Translations under genes and position numbers: made by a program
NCBI GenBank assembly: GCA_017511945.1
Contig: JAFWHR010000011.1
Location: 1-51,605, forward strand
DNA: 51,605 nt
Reading direction: 5' to 3'
From: Bacilli bacterium
GTDB taxonomy: Bacteria > Bacillota_I > Bacilli_A > RF39 > UBA660
Part shown: positions 26,572 to 34,952 of the stretch, piece by piece
Position numbering within the stretch: position 1 is the stretch's first letter
Layout of the letters: the number at the start of each line of letters is the position of its first letter
Notes under the pieces: model-generated
The model's database searches: none
Told to the model about the DNA's origin: nothing
Seen by the model: only the letters and a program-made list of their open reading frames with translations

Positions 26572-28595
26572 GGATTGGACTAGTTGGTAATCCTAATGTT
26601 GGAAAAAGTACTATATTTAACTCTTTAACAGGATCACATGTCCATACTGGAAATTGGCCGGGAAAGACAGTTGAAAAATGTGTAGGCTATAAAATATATA
26701 ATGGAGTTAGGTATGAGATAGAGGATTTACCGGGAACTTATTCTCTATCTTCTCACTCAAAAGAAGAAGAGGTAACTAGGGATTACGTCTATTTTGAAGA
26801 TTACGATGCTTTAATAATAGTATGTGATGCCTGCGCTTTAGAGAGAAATTTAAATTTAGTTTTAAGCATTTTAGAAATTACCAGTAAAGCTATAATATGT
26901 GTCAATCTAGTTGATGAGGCAAAAAGGAAAAAAATAAAAATAGATTTTAATAAGTTGGAAGATATTTTAAAGGTTCCTGTTATTCCTACCACAGCTAGAA
27001 GCAAAAAGGGAATATGTGATATTTTTAAAAGATTAAATGAAGTTATATATAGTAAAAATAGACCATTTAAAATAGATTATGATTTTTTAGAAGAGTACTT
27101 AAATAAATTAAATATATATATTCCAAATACAAATATTGATAAGGACATTATTTCACTTCATCTACTTCTTAAAGATTGTATGTTTTTAAATTCATTTGAT
27201 TATAAGTATTCATCTAATATCTCTAGAAATTTATATTTAAAAGAAAAAGTAGATAATGTACTTGGTGAAATAAAATCTAAAGGTGTAGATGATTTAGAAG
27301 TTTTAGTTAAGGAGATAGTATCTAATCAGTGTATGAAAATAGCTTTAGAAACTGTGAAGTATGAAAATAAAAACTGTGATTATAGGGATAGAAAAATAGA
27401 TAGATTTTTAACTGGTAGAGTAACTGGAAGTATCATTATGCTTTTACTTTTAATTATTGTTCTTTGGATAACGATAGTAGGAGCAAATTATCCATCTGAT
27501 TTTTTATACAGTTTGTTTTTTAAATTTGAAAAGGTATTATATAATTTTTTAACTTTTGTGCACGTTCCTAGCATAGTAGTTGATGCTTTAGTAAATGGAG
27601 TATATAGAGTTTTATCATGGGTAGTTGCCGTCATGCTTCCGCCTATGGCTATATTCTTTCCTCTATTTACTATATTAGAAGATTTAGGATATTTACCTAG
27701 AATTGCTTTTAACTTAGATGGAATATATGAAAAGTGTGGGTCATGTGGTAAGCAAGCTTTAACTATGGTAGAGGGCTTTGGATGTAATGCGGTTGGAGTT
27801 ACTGGAGCTCGAATAATAGATTCACCTAGAGAGAGACTTATATCTATTTTAACGAATGTATTTATACCTTGTAATGGTAGATTTCCACTTTTAATATCTC
27901 TAATAACTATGTTTTTAATTGAAAGTACCTTATTTGGAACTGTTATTTTAACATTGTTCATTCTATTTGGAATATTTATAACATTTATAATATCTAAACT
28001 TTTATCTACTACGATACTTAAAGGTGTACCATCATCTTTTACTTTAGAACTTCCACCTTTTAGAAGGCCTCAAGTAGGAAAAGTAATAGTTAGATCTATA
28101 TTTGATAGAACGCTATTTGTCTTAAAAAGAGCAGTACTCGTATCAATGCCTGCAGGACTTATAATATGGGTGTTTGCCAATATTAAAGTTGGAGATGTAA
28201 CTCTACTTAAAATGTTTTCTAATTACTTAAATCCTTTTGCAAATCTAATAGGTTTAGATGGTGTAATACTGATGGCATTTATTCTAGGATTTCCAGCAAA
28301 TGAAATTGTAATTCCTATTATGATAATGGGATATATGTCTCTTGGAAAGATTACCGATTTAAATTCTATAGTTGAACTTAAAAAACTATTTGTAGAAAGT
28401 GGATGGACTATTTCAACTGCTATATGTACGATGATTTTTTCAATTATGCATTTTCCATGCATGACGACACTACTTACAATAAAAAAAGAGACGGGTAGTA
28501 AAATGTGGACGTTTTTATCATTTTTAATTCCTACTTTAACAGGTATAATTATTTGTTTTATTTTAAATATATTATTAAAAAGTATAGGCATTTAG
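26568..28595 (+). CDS. feoB: ferrous iron transporter FeoB
   Basis: A membrane Fe(II) transporter with a G-protein domain. The N-terminal GTPase has G1 GNPNVGKST (7-15), the switch I HVHTGNWPGKTVEK, G3 DLPGTYSLS and a G4-like NLVDEA. The membrane part has two gate modules with EGFGCNAVG and FIPCNGRFP, whose cysteines may line the ion path. The 675 residues cover the whole family length. No FeoC follows. Its stop overlaps that of the convergent radical SAM gene by four bases. Confidence 0.95.
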   Translation: MRIGLVGNPNVGKSTIFNSLTGSHVHTGNWPGKTVEKCVGYKIYNGVRYEIEDLPGTYSLSSHSKEEEVTRDYVYFEDYDALIIVCDACALERNLNLVLSILEITSKAIICVNLVDEAKRKKIKIDFNKLEDILKVPVIPTTARSKKGICDIFKRLNEVIYSKNRPFKIDYDFLEEYLNKLNIYIPNTNIDKDIISLHLLLKDCMFLNSFDYKYSSNISRNLYLKEKVDNVLGEIKSKGVDDLEVLVKEIVSNQCMKIALETVKYENKNCDYRDRKIDRFLTGRVTGSIIMLLLLIIVLWITIVGANYPSDFLYSLFFKFEKVLYNFLTFVHVPSIVVDALVNGVYRVLSWVVAVMLPPMAIFFPLFTILEDLGYLPRIAFNLDGIYEKCGSCGKQALTMVEGFGCNAVGVTGARIIDSPRERLISILTNVFIPCNGRFPLLISLITMFLIESTLFGTVILTLFILFGIFITFIISKLLSTTILKGVPSSFTLELPPFRRPQVGKVIVRSIFDRTLFVLKRAVLVSMPAGLIIWVFANIKVGDVTLLKMFSNYLNPFANLIGLDGVILMAFILGFPANEIVIPIMIMGYMSLGKITDLNSIVELKKLFVESGWTISTAICTMIFSIMHFPCMTTLLTIKKETGSKMWTFLSFLIPTLTGIIICFILNILLKSIGI

Positions 28596-28606
28596 TCTAT
28601 ACTTTT
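28578..28606. terminator. bidirectional terminator between feoB and the radical SAM gene
   Basis: A perfect 10-bp stem (aaaagtatag 28578-28587 with ctatactttt 28597-28606) spans both overlapping stop codons. Confidence 0.8.
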
Positions 28607-29530
28607 ATCTCCTTGATATATGTTTTCTTTATTCATCTTTTTATCTATGGTATTTAAAACATCTATTTTTTTTATGGTCCATTTAGGTTCAATTAAGTCT
28701 TCTTTAACTGGGTCTGCAGATAATCTTTGAATGACAATATTTGGATTTAGATATTCTAACTGAGTTGTAACTATATCTACATATTCATCTTTAGTTAAGA
28801 TGTGAAATTTATTATTTTTATAATACTTTTCTAAAGGGGTATTCTTAAGTACTAAAAGCATGTGAATTTTAATTCCATCAATATTTAAATTGTTTAGATA
28901 TTTTACCGTTTCTATCATCATATCTTTTGTCTCATGGGGTAGACCATTAATAATGTGGACGACAGTAAATATATTCGCATCTTTTAATTTTTTTAAAGTT
29001 TTTTCAAAGCATTTTAAATCGTGACATCTATTTATCAATTTGCTCGTCTTTTCATGTATCGTTTGAAGGCCTAATTCTACAGTTAAAAATGTCTTTTTAT
29101 TTAGTTTTTTTAAATAATCTAAACATTCGTCACTAATTGAATCTGGTCTTGTTGCGATTGAAAGGCCTACAACATTTGGAAGTTTTAAAATGGATTCATA
29201 CTTTTCTTTTAATATATTTACTGGTGCATATGTATTGGTTCTGGCTTGAAAATATCCTATATATTTACTATTAGGCCATTTTTTATCCATAATTTTTTTA
29301 ACTTTTTTAAACTGAGTAATTAAATCTTCATTTGGATTACCACCATTTTCACCAGAACCTAATTTAGAGCAGTATATACATCCGTTTTTTCCAACAGTTC
29401 CATCTATATTTGGACATGTAAAACCTGCATTTAAGCTTATTTTGCAAACTTTACTTTTAAACTTATTTTTATAAAAATAGTCTAAGGTGTGGTATCTTTT
29501 ATTTGTGTTTGAATATGGAAATAAATTCAT
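28592..29530 (-). CDS. radical SAM protein of the TIGR01212 (YhcC/YtqA) family
   Basis: A 312-residue radical SAM enzyme of unknown substrate. N-terminal YHTLDYFYK is followed by the unusual cysteine set of this family (GFTCPNIDGTVGKNGCIYC), then IGYFQARTNTYAP, SIATRPDSI, TVELGLQT and HIINGLPHET. The family layout is complete. The start is ATG 29528-29530 with GGTGAT upstream. An in-frame start nine codons earlier has no ribosome binding site. It is convergent with feoB and divergent from the transporter gene. Confidence 0.88.
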   Translation of the reverse strand: MNLFPYSNTNKRYHTLDYFYKNKFKSKVCKISLNAGFTCPNIDGTVGKNGCIYCSKLGSGENGGNPNEDLITQFKKVKKIMDKKWPNSKYIGYFQARTNTYAPVNILKEKYESILKLPNVVGLSIATRPDSISDECLDYLKKLNKKTFLTVELGLQTIHEKTSKLINRCHDLKCFEKTLKKLKDANIFTVVHIINGLPHETKDMMIETVKYLNNLNIDGIKIHMLLVLKNTPLEKYYKNNKFHILTKDEYVDIVTTQLEYLNPNIVIQRLSADPVKEDLIEPKWTIKKIDVLNTIDKKMNKENIYQGDKSID

Positions 29531-29547
29531 TGTGATCACCAGAGAAT

Positions 29548-29576
29548 AGTATAACACTTTTTTAAATACTAATCTA
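29548..29576 (-). promoter_or_regulatory. candidate promoter of the radical SAM gene
   Basis: On the minus strand TAGATT (complement of 29571-29576), 17 bases, TATACT (complement of 29548-29553). The -35 box is weak. Confidence 0.4.
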
Positions 29577-29706
29577 AGAGAAATTTTACATTGTTATAAA
29601 ACTAGAGATATTATGGTAATTAAATAACATTATTTTGACACTTTATTTTACAAAAAGCTTTATATTAAAACAAAAATTTGATATAATGCTTATTGGGAGG
29701 TAGAAA

Positions 29707-31257
29707 ATGAAGAGAAATATACTCAAAGTAATTGGAATATCATTTTTAGTATTTTTTGTACTTAGTTGGGTTATTCCAACAGGAACTTATTCAGGAGGTA
29801 AACTTACGACTAATAGTATTAGTCCAGTTGGATTAATTGATCTATTCAATAAACCTATGTCTGCAATTGTAACATTTGCTTTGTATGGAGTAGTGTTTAC
29901 GGTTATCGGTGGTTTTTATGGAGTAGTAGAGAAAATTGGAGTTTTAGATAAGATTACTACAAACTGGTCAAAAGCGTTTGAAAAGAATGCGAATAAATTT
30001 GTAATATTTACAATTGTTTTATTCACTTTACTTTCATCTTTAACTGGTCTTATAATTCCTCTATTTGTATTAGTTCCTCTATTTGCAGCTACTTTGTTTA
30101 AACTTAGATATGATAAAGTAACTGTACTTGCTTCAACTGTAGGGGCAATTATGGTTGGAAGTATAGGATCAACTTATGGTTTTAATATCACGGGATACAC
30201 TAAAAATTTATTATCCTTGGATATGAATAACCAAATTTGGGCTAGAATAGTTTTACTTGTACTTTTAACAGTTCTTTTATGTGTAGTTGTTATTAAATCA
30301 AGTAAGAGAAAGGAAGTTAAAGAGACTGTTTCAGAGGTTAAGAGTAGTAAAAATGAAACTAAAAAGGTTTCTGAAACTAAAAAATCTTCTGTAAATGAGA
30401 CTAAAAAGACTTCTAAAAAGACTACTAAAAAAGCAGTTAAAAAGACAGGCAAGAAACCAAACACTAAAAATATGGCTGTCAGTAAACCTGTAAAAAAGGT
30501 TTCAGATAAAAAACGTGTAAAGACTACTGCATTTACTATAATATTTATACTTATGCTAATAGTAACTTTTGTGGGAATGTACAATTGGTATTACAGTTTT
30601 AATATTGGACTATTTAACGATATTCATGAAGCAGTTATGAAAGTTAAAATAAGTGATTTTGCCATTTTTGAAAGTTTACTAAGCGGAGCTAGTCAATTTG
30701 GTTATTGGAGTAACCTTGAATTTGCTGGATTGCTTGTGTTTACGTCAATGGTAATCGCATTACTTTATAAACTTTCAGTAAATGAATATGTTGAAAGTTT
30801 TATAAGAGGTATGAAAAAATGGATGCCAACAGCTATATATGTATGTCTTGCAAATGTAATTTTGGTAGTACTTTATCAGGCTATGCAGACAGGAACTGGA
30901 ACACTTGTAGATACAATTAATGGTACATTATTTAAAATGACAGATGGTTTTAATCCTGTAATTACTGCTTTAGCAACTTTTGTAAGTAGTTTCTTTTACA
31001 ACGATTTATATTACTTACTAGCAAGTATGTCTGCTTATACTACTGGATTTGCTAAAGGTGATTTAAAAGTAGCTGGAGTTTTAATTCAGTCTATATATGC
31101 ATCTGCAATGTTAATTCTTCCAGTTAGTACTACTTTAATTGCTGGTTTAAGTATTTTTGATGTTTCATACAAAAAATGGATTAAGTACATTTGGAAGTTT
31201 GCTTTAATTGCAATACTAATAGTGATGATACTTTGTGGCGTTTTAACGCTTATGTAA
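29707..31257 (+). CDS. multi-spanning membrane transporter with lysine-rich loop (YfcC/DcuC-like)
   Basis: A 516-residue protein with about ten hydrophobic helices in two halves. The N-terminal VLSWVIPTGTYSGG and later glycine-rich segments (GAIMVGSIGSTYGFNITGY) resemble the YfcC/C4-dicarboxylate carrier type of the ion transporter superfamily; the substrate is unknown. Between the halves (about residues 198-275) lies a highly basic K/T/S-rich loop with repeated KKTSKKTTKKAVKKTGKK elements, like a histone H1 tail. By the positive-inside rule the loop faces the cytoplasm. GGGAGG precedes the ATG, and a TATAAT is seen at 29682-29687. Confidence 0.7.
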   Translation: MKRNILKVIGISFLVFFVLSWVIPTGTYSGGKLTTNSISPVGLIDLFNKPMSAIVTFALYGVVFTVIGGFYGVVEKIGVLDKITTNWSKAFEKNANKFVIFTIVLFTLLSSLTGLIIPLFVLVPLFAATLFKLRYDKVTVLASTVGAIMVGSIGSTYGFNITGYTKNLLSLDMNNQIWARIVLLVLLTVLLCVVVIKSSKRKEVKETVSEVKSSKNETKKVSETKKSSVNETKKTSKKTTKKAVKKTGKKPNTKNMAVSKPVKKVSDKKRVKTTAFTIIFILMLIVTFVGMYNWYYSFNIGLFNDIHEAVMKVKISDFAIFESLLSGASQFGYWSNLEFAGLLVFTSMVIALLYKLSVNEYVESFIRGMKKWMPTAIYVCLANVILVVLYQAMQTGTGTLVDTINGTLFKMTDGFNPVITALATFVSSFFYNDLYYLLASMSAYTTGFAKGDLKVAGVLIQSIYASAMLILPVSTTLIAGLSIFDVSYKKWIKYIWKFALIAILIVMILCGVLTLM

Positions 31258-31280
31258 AAAGACTTAATTAGTCTTTTTTT
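31256..31280 (+). terminator. terminator of the transporter gene
   Basis: The arms aaaaagact (31256-31264) and agtcttttt (31270-31278) form a 9-bp stem ending in T residues. Confidence 0.85.
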
Positions 31281-31282
31281 GT

Positions 31283-31311
31283 TTTACTTTGAGTAAAAAT
31301 TAGTGTATAAT
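31283..31311 (+). promoter_or_regulatory. promoter of the prepilin-like LRR gene
   Basis: TTTACT (31283-31288), 17 bases, TATAAT (31306-31311). Confidence 0.65.
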
Positions 31312-31329
31312 TGACAATAGGTGAGGAAA

Positions 31330-31842
31330 ATGGATGAAAAGGGATTTGTTACATCCGCACTTTTATATGGAGTTTTATCTTTGTTTTTGGTATTACTATT
31401 GGGTACAGTTGCGGTTATAGGAAATAGAAAGATAACTAATGATAAGATTAAACAAAGTGCTTTAGATGATGTTCAAAATTTAACGACACCTGATAATTGT
31501 TTTACGTTTGTATTAAATGATAGAGATAACTATACTATAATAGGGTATGATAATAAAATAGGGTATGATAATAATTGTCCTAAAACTGTATATATTCCTG
31601 AAAAAACAGGTGGTTATATAGTCGATGAAATTGGAGAAAATGCTTTTAGTAATAAAAATTTAGAAAATGTAACTATTAAATCAAATATAACTAGAATTAG
31701 TTCTAATGCTTTTATAGGAAATGGAAGTGTTAAACCTTTACTATTTATAATTAAAGGATCTTTGCCTTCAGAGGTAGTAGGAGAGGGGACAACTTCATTT
31801 AGTGGATGGGGAGCTTCTAATTATACTGTGAGATATGATTAG
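31330..31842 (+). CDS. prepilin-like protein with BspA-type leucine-rich repeat
   Basis: A 170-residue protein that starts MDEKGFVTSALLYGVLSLFL. The KGF junction followed by a long hydrophobic helix resembles a prepilin leader, although the Glu at mature position 5 is absent. After the helix comes a polar region, then a short LRR_5/BspA-like element (TVYIPEKTGGYIVDEIGENAF and NVTIKSNITRISSNAF). It should be anchored in the membrane or in a pseudopilus with its C-terminus outside. The start is ATG 31330 with AGGTGAGG upstream; GTG 31321 would overlap that site. Its function is unknown. Confidence 0.65.
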   Translation: MDEKGFVTSALLYGVLSLFLVLLLGTVAVIGNRKITNDKIKQSALDDVQNLTTPDNCFTFVLNDRDNYTIIGYDNKIGYDNNCPKTVYIPEKTGGYIVDEIGENAFSNKNLENVTIKSNITRISSNAFIGNGSVKPLLFIIKGSLPSEVVGEGTTSFSGWGASNYTVRYD

Positions 31843-31851
31843 ATGTTTCTC

Positions 31852-31880
31852 TTGAAAAAGTTAAAAAAAAGTAGTATACT
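31852..31880 (+). promoter_or_regulatory. promoter of the tail-anchored protein gene
   Basis: TTGAAA (31852-31857), 17 bases, TATACT (31875-31880). Confidence 0.65.
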
Positions 31881-31906
31881 TTATTTAGAATATGGGAGGA
31901 TTTATT

Positions 31907-32269
31907 ATGAAGCCGAAAGATTATTATGGTTCTTATTATAAAAATAATGAGAAAAGACAAGATGAGAGACTTGAAAATAATATGCATGCAATAAAGAGTA
32001 TGTTTAAAGAAGATCCTCTCGAGAAAACTCAAGATATTAAAAAGGTTGAACTTTTAGAGCTAAAAGAGTTACTTGCTAAAAGGTATGATGAAAGGCAAAA
32101 AGACGATAATAGTTCACAAGAGAAGGGAAAAGTATTAAAGAAATCTCTTCCTGGATATAAGTCTGATGCTGAACAGATACTCACATCTTTTATAAGTTGT
32201 TTCTTACTTGCTTTAGTTACTGCTTTCATAGGAACAGGATGGCTTATTTATATAATTAATCATATATAA
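31907..32269 (+). CDS. small tail-anchored membrane protein, function unknown
   Basis: A 120-residue protein not assigned to a family. About 90 residues are highly charged and predicted helical (KKVELLELKELLAKRYDERQ), probably a coiled coil. They are followed by one C-terminal membrane helix (ILTSFISCFLLALVTAFIGT and beyond), so the bulk lies in the cytoplasm. The start is ATG 31907, with GGGAGG 9 bases upstream. It has its own promoter and terminator and lies directly before sigK. Confidence 0.65.
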   Translation: MKPKDYYGSYYKNNEKRQDERLENNMHAIKSMFKEDPLEKTQDIKKVELLELKELLAKRYDERQKDDNSSQEKGKVLKKSLPGYKSDAEQILTSFISCFLLALVTAFIGTGWLIYIINHI

Positions 32270-32295
32270 CTTCACATTAATTTGTGAAGTTTTTC
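32268..32295 (+). terminator. terminator before sigK
   Basis: A 9-bp stem (aacttcaca 32268-32276 with tgtgaagtt 32283-32291) followed by TTTC. It overlaps the last bases of the preceding gene. Confidence 0.8.
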
Positions 32296-32324
32296 ATATT
32301 GTTATATTGGAGGATGGTTTAAGG

Positions 32325-33017
32325 TTGTTAAAACTTTTAAAAAAATTATTTAAAGATTTCTATCTTTTTACGGCATCATATTCTAATAATGTATTTCCAG
32401 AACCTCTATCTAAAAAAGAAGAAGAGGAATATATTAAAAAAGCCAATATGGGTGATAAGAAGGCAAGAGAAAAGTTAATTGAACACAATTTGCGATTAGT
32501 TGCTCACATAGTAAAAAAGTACGATAATCAAAACGAAAATAGTGATGATTTAATAAGTATAGGAACTATTGGTTTAATAAAAGGGGTTGATACTTATAGT
32601 AATAAACATAAAACTAGACTAACAACTTACTGCGCTAGATGTATTGAAAATGAGATACTTATGTTTTTTAGATCAAATAAAAAAAATATCAAAAACATAA
32701 GTATTGACGAGCCTATAGGGTTTGATAAAGAGGGTAATGCAATTACACTTTTAGATGTTTTGAAAACTCCTAATCCTGATTTTGCTTTGGATCTACATGT
32801 TAAAGATAACATTAAGCATTTGAAAAAATATTTTGACGTTTTATCTGAAAGGGAAAAGGAGATAGTTATAAAAAGGTATGGACTTAATGACGAAGATGAA
32901 CTTACGCAAAAGCAAATTGCAAGTGAACTTGGAATATCTAGAAGTTATGTATCTAGGATAGAAAAAAGAGCACTTACTAAAATGCTCCGAGAATTCATTA
33001 AAAATAAGAACAATTAA
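32325..33017 (+). CDS. sigK: sporulation sigma factor SigK (pro-sigma-K type)
   Basis: An RNA polymerase sigma factor of the late mother cell in spore formation. Region 2 has EHNLRLVAHIVKKYDN, SDDLISIGTIGLIKGVDTY and TYCARCIENEILMFFR. Region 4 has LSEREKEIVIKRYGL and ELGISRSYVSRIEKRAL, all close to SigK. The N-terminus is a hydrophobic and basic pro-sequence ending TAS before YSNNVFPEPLS, matching the known pro-sigma-K cleavage point, so processing by a SpoIVFB-type protease is expected. The gene is intact and lacks a skin-type insertion. The start is TTG 32325 with GGAGG 11 bases upstream. An earlier TTG at 32307 would overlap that site. Confidence 0.9.
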   Translation: MLKLLKKLFKDFYLFTASYSNNVFPEPLSKKEEEEYIKKANMGDKKAREKLIEHNLRLVAHIVKKYDNQNENSDDLISIGTIGLIKGVDTYSNKHKTRLTTYCARCIENEILMFFRSNKKNIKNISIDEPIGFDKEGNAITLLDVLKTPNPDFALDLHVKDNIKHLKKYFDVLSEREKEIVIKRYGLNDEDELTQKQIASELGISRSYVSRIEKRALTKMLREFIKNKNN

Positions 33018-34279
33018 TCTTTATACTCAAATTCAAAATCTAATAGTTTAACGGTATCTCCTTCTTGTGCACCCATTTTTTTAAGTTCGTCATCTACTCC
33101 CATTTTTCTTAGTTTATTTGAAAATCTGAGGATTGCTTCATCTGTATCGAGTCTACTCATTTTAAATAGTTTTTCTATTTTTTCCCCTTTTAAGATAAAG
33201 TAATTATTTTCTTTAATTATGATAAAAGGTTTTTCCTCTTCAAATTTATATAAAACGTGATTTTCAAAATTATCTTCTTCATACAATTTTTCATCGGGTA
33301 GGGTTTTAAGCAGATCTTTAAGGGCATACATTACTTTATCTAAACCTATATTATTAAGGGCTGATACCTCGTAGATTGGCTCTTTTACTTTTTTCTTAAA
33401 TGATTTTAAGTTTTCTTTAGAATTAGGCATATCCATTTTATTGGCTATAATTATCTGTTTTTTCTTTAAAATGTTTTTATTAAAATTATCTAGTTCACTA
33501 TTTATCATGACATAATCCTCATATGGATCATTTGTCAAACCAGACATATCTATTACATGGACGATTACTTTAGTTCTCTCTACGTGTTTTAAAAACTTAT
33601 CGCCAAGACCACTACCTAGGGATGCTCCTTCTATTAGACCAGGTAGGTCTGCTAGAACAAAACTGTAATCATCTACTTTGACAACTCCTAAGTTAGGTTT
33701 TAAAGTAGTAAAAGGGTAGTCAGCTATTTTGGGCTTAGATGCTGATACTTTAGATATAATAGTAGACTTTCCAACACTTGGTTTTCCTACTAATCCCACA
33801 TCAGCCATAAGTTTTAGTTCGACTTTAATTTTTCTATATTCACCAGGTTCTCCATTTTCAGCAAATTTTGGAGCAGGATTGTTTTGAGTTGCAAATGCCA
33901 TATTTCCTCTTCCGCCTCTACCACCTTGTGCGATGATAGCTTCCTCGCCATTTTTTGTAAGGTCTGCTATTACTAAATTAGTATCATAGTCAGTGACAAC
34001 CGTTCCCTCAGGCACTCTAATTATTATATTTTCTGCATTTTTACCGTGTTTTCCTTTTCCAAGACCATTTTCACCATTTTTTCCTTTTATGATTTTTTTA
34101 TATTTGAAATCGATTAGGGTATTTAGACCAGAGTCTACTTTAAATATTATATCAGATCCTTTACCTCCATTTCCCCCAAAAGGTCCTCCCATGGCGACGT
34201 ATTTTTCTCTTCTAAAGGCCATGCATCCATCTCCGCCATCTCCGGCGTATAATTCTAATATTACTTCATCGACAAACAT
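33014..34279 (-). CDS. obg: GTPase Obg (CgtA)
   Basis: A large-subunit ribosome assembly GTPase, also linked to stress and sporulation control in Bacillus. The N-terminal glycine-rich Obg fold (FVDEVILELYAGDGGDGCMA) is followed by the G domain with GKPSVGKST, DYPFTT, ADLPGLIEGAS and NKMD. A C-terminal OCT domain follows. The 421 residues are full length. The start is ATG 34277-34279 after AGGTGAT; a GTG three codons earlier lies within that site. Its stop overlaps the sigK stop by four bases, tail to tail, and no separate terminator is visible between them. Confidence 0.95.
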   Translation of the reverse strand: MFVDEVILELYAGDGGDGCMAFRREKYVAMGGPFGGNGGKGSDIIFKVDSGLNTLIDFKYKKIIKGKNGENGLGKGKHGKNAENIIIRVPEGTVVTDYDTNLVIADLTKNGEEAIIAQGGRGGRGNMAFATQNNPAPKFAENGEPGEYRKIKVELKLMADVGLVGKPSVGKSTIISKVSASKPKIADYPFTTLKPNLGVVKVDDYSFVLADLPGLIEGASLGSGLGDKFLKHVERTKVIVHVIDMSGLTNDPYEDYVMINSELDNFNKNILKKKQIIIANKMDMPNSKENLKSFKKKVKEPIYEVSALNNIGLDKVMYALKDLLKTLPDEKLYEEDNFENHVLYKFEEEKPFIIIKENNYFILKGEKIEKLFKMSRLDTDEAILRFSNKLRKMGVDDELKKMGAQEGDTVKLLDFEFEYKD

Positions 34280-34295
34280 TTGAATCACCTAGTAC

Positions 34296-34324
34296 ATTAT
34301 ACATTAAGAACAAATTATTAACAA
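34296..34324 (-). promoter_or_regulatory. promoter of obg
   Basis: On the minus strand TTGTTA (complement of 34319-34324), 17 bases, TATAAT (complement of 34296-34301). Confidence 0.65.
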
Positions 34325-34332
34325 GTTTTATA

Positions 34333-34360
34333 TTGACGAGTGGCATATTTCTGATATAAT
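34333..34360 (+). promoter_or_regulatory. promoter of the 169-residue protein gene
   Basis: TTGACG (34333-34338), 16 bases, TATAAT (34355-34360). It lies back to back with the obg promoter, 9 bases between their -35 boxes. Confidence 0.65.
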
Positions 34361-34381
34361 TATTATTAGAGGGCTGATAAA

Positions 34382-34891
34382 ATGAATGATGAAAAGATGT
34401 TAGATGCGAGATTAGAAATAGAAATATCTAATCCGGCATACGATATAATAGATGAAGCAATTACATATACGATGAAGAAGTATCACTATAGTGCATACGA
34501 CGTGGTAAAACTAGTCATGATTTTATATGATGCAGATTACAGTTTTATAACTAATGATAACGACTATAGAAATCAGGTTAAACTTTTAGATGAGTATTTT
34601 AAAAAGGCATTTAATCACAGTATCATTACTTTTATTATGATGAGAAAATTTATAAGTCTTAAAAAAGATTCTAGATTTGAAAGTCTAATGAATGAAATAG
34701 CCTATATTGAAAAGACTTTAAGAAGCAGTGATAAAAGTAAACCATCTGATTTGAGTATATTCTCATATCCTCTTGAGAATAAAAAGTATACTGATTTATT
34801 GACTAAGATAGAGAAAAATATAAGTATGAAATATGCAACTGCAATAGTGTACGATAAAGTTAAAATAGATGAGGTTAAAGACTTTATGTAA
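34382..34891 (+). CDS. uncharacterised 169-residue protein
   Basis: A soluble, mostly helical protein rich in Tyr, Asp and Lys. No signal peptide, membrane helix or known motif is seen. Segments such as ITYTMKKYHYSAYDVVKLVM suggest a helical bundle. GAGGG precedes the ATG. It is transcribed away from obg and precedes the NrtR-like gene, which has its own promoter, so an operon link is weak. Confidence 0.6.
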   Translation: MNDEKMLDARLEIEISNPAYDIIDEAITYTMKKYHYSAYDVVKLVMILYDADYSFITNDNDYRNQVKLLDEYFKKAFNHSIITFIMMRKFISLKKDSRFESLMNEIAYIEKTLRSSDKSKPSDLSIFSYPLENKKYTDLLTKIEKNISMKYATAIVYDKVKIDEVKDFM

Positions 34892-34893
34892 AT

Positions 34894-34922
34894 TTGACAG
34901 ATAATTAAAATCACTATATAAT
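34894..34922 (+). promoter_or_regulatory. consensus promoter of the NrtR-like gene
   Basis: TTGACA (34894-34899), 17 bases, TATAAT (34917-34922): perfect hexamers and spacing. Confidence 0.85.
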
Positions 34923-34952
34923 ATAGCGTAAATTTTCGAAATGGGTGATTTT

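Noticed and set aside
27488-27961. 157-codon open frame on the minus strand inside feoB
   Set aside because: It is antisense to the conserved membrane core of FeoB, has no ribosome binding site, and its composition mirrors the codon pattern of feoB.
30174-30584. 136-codon minus-strand frame opposite the lysine-rich transporter loop
   Set aside because: It exists because the AAG/AAA-rich loop has no stops on the other strand; the product is a low-complexity Phe/Leu string.
32325-33017. skin-type element interrupting sigK
   Set aside because: The reading frame is continuous through all SigK regions, so no excision is needed.
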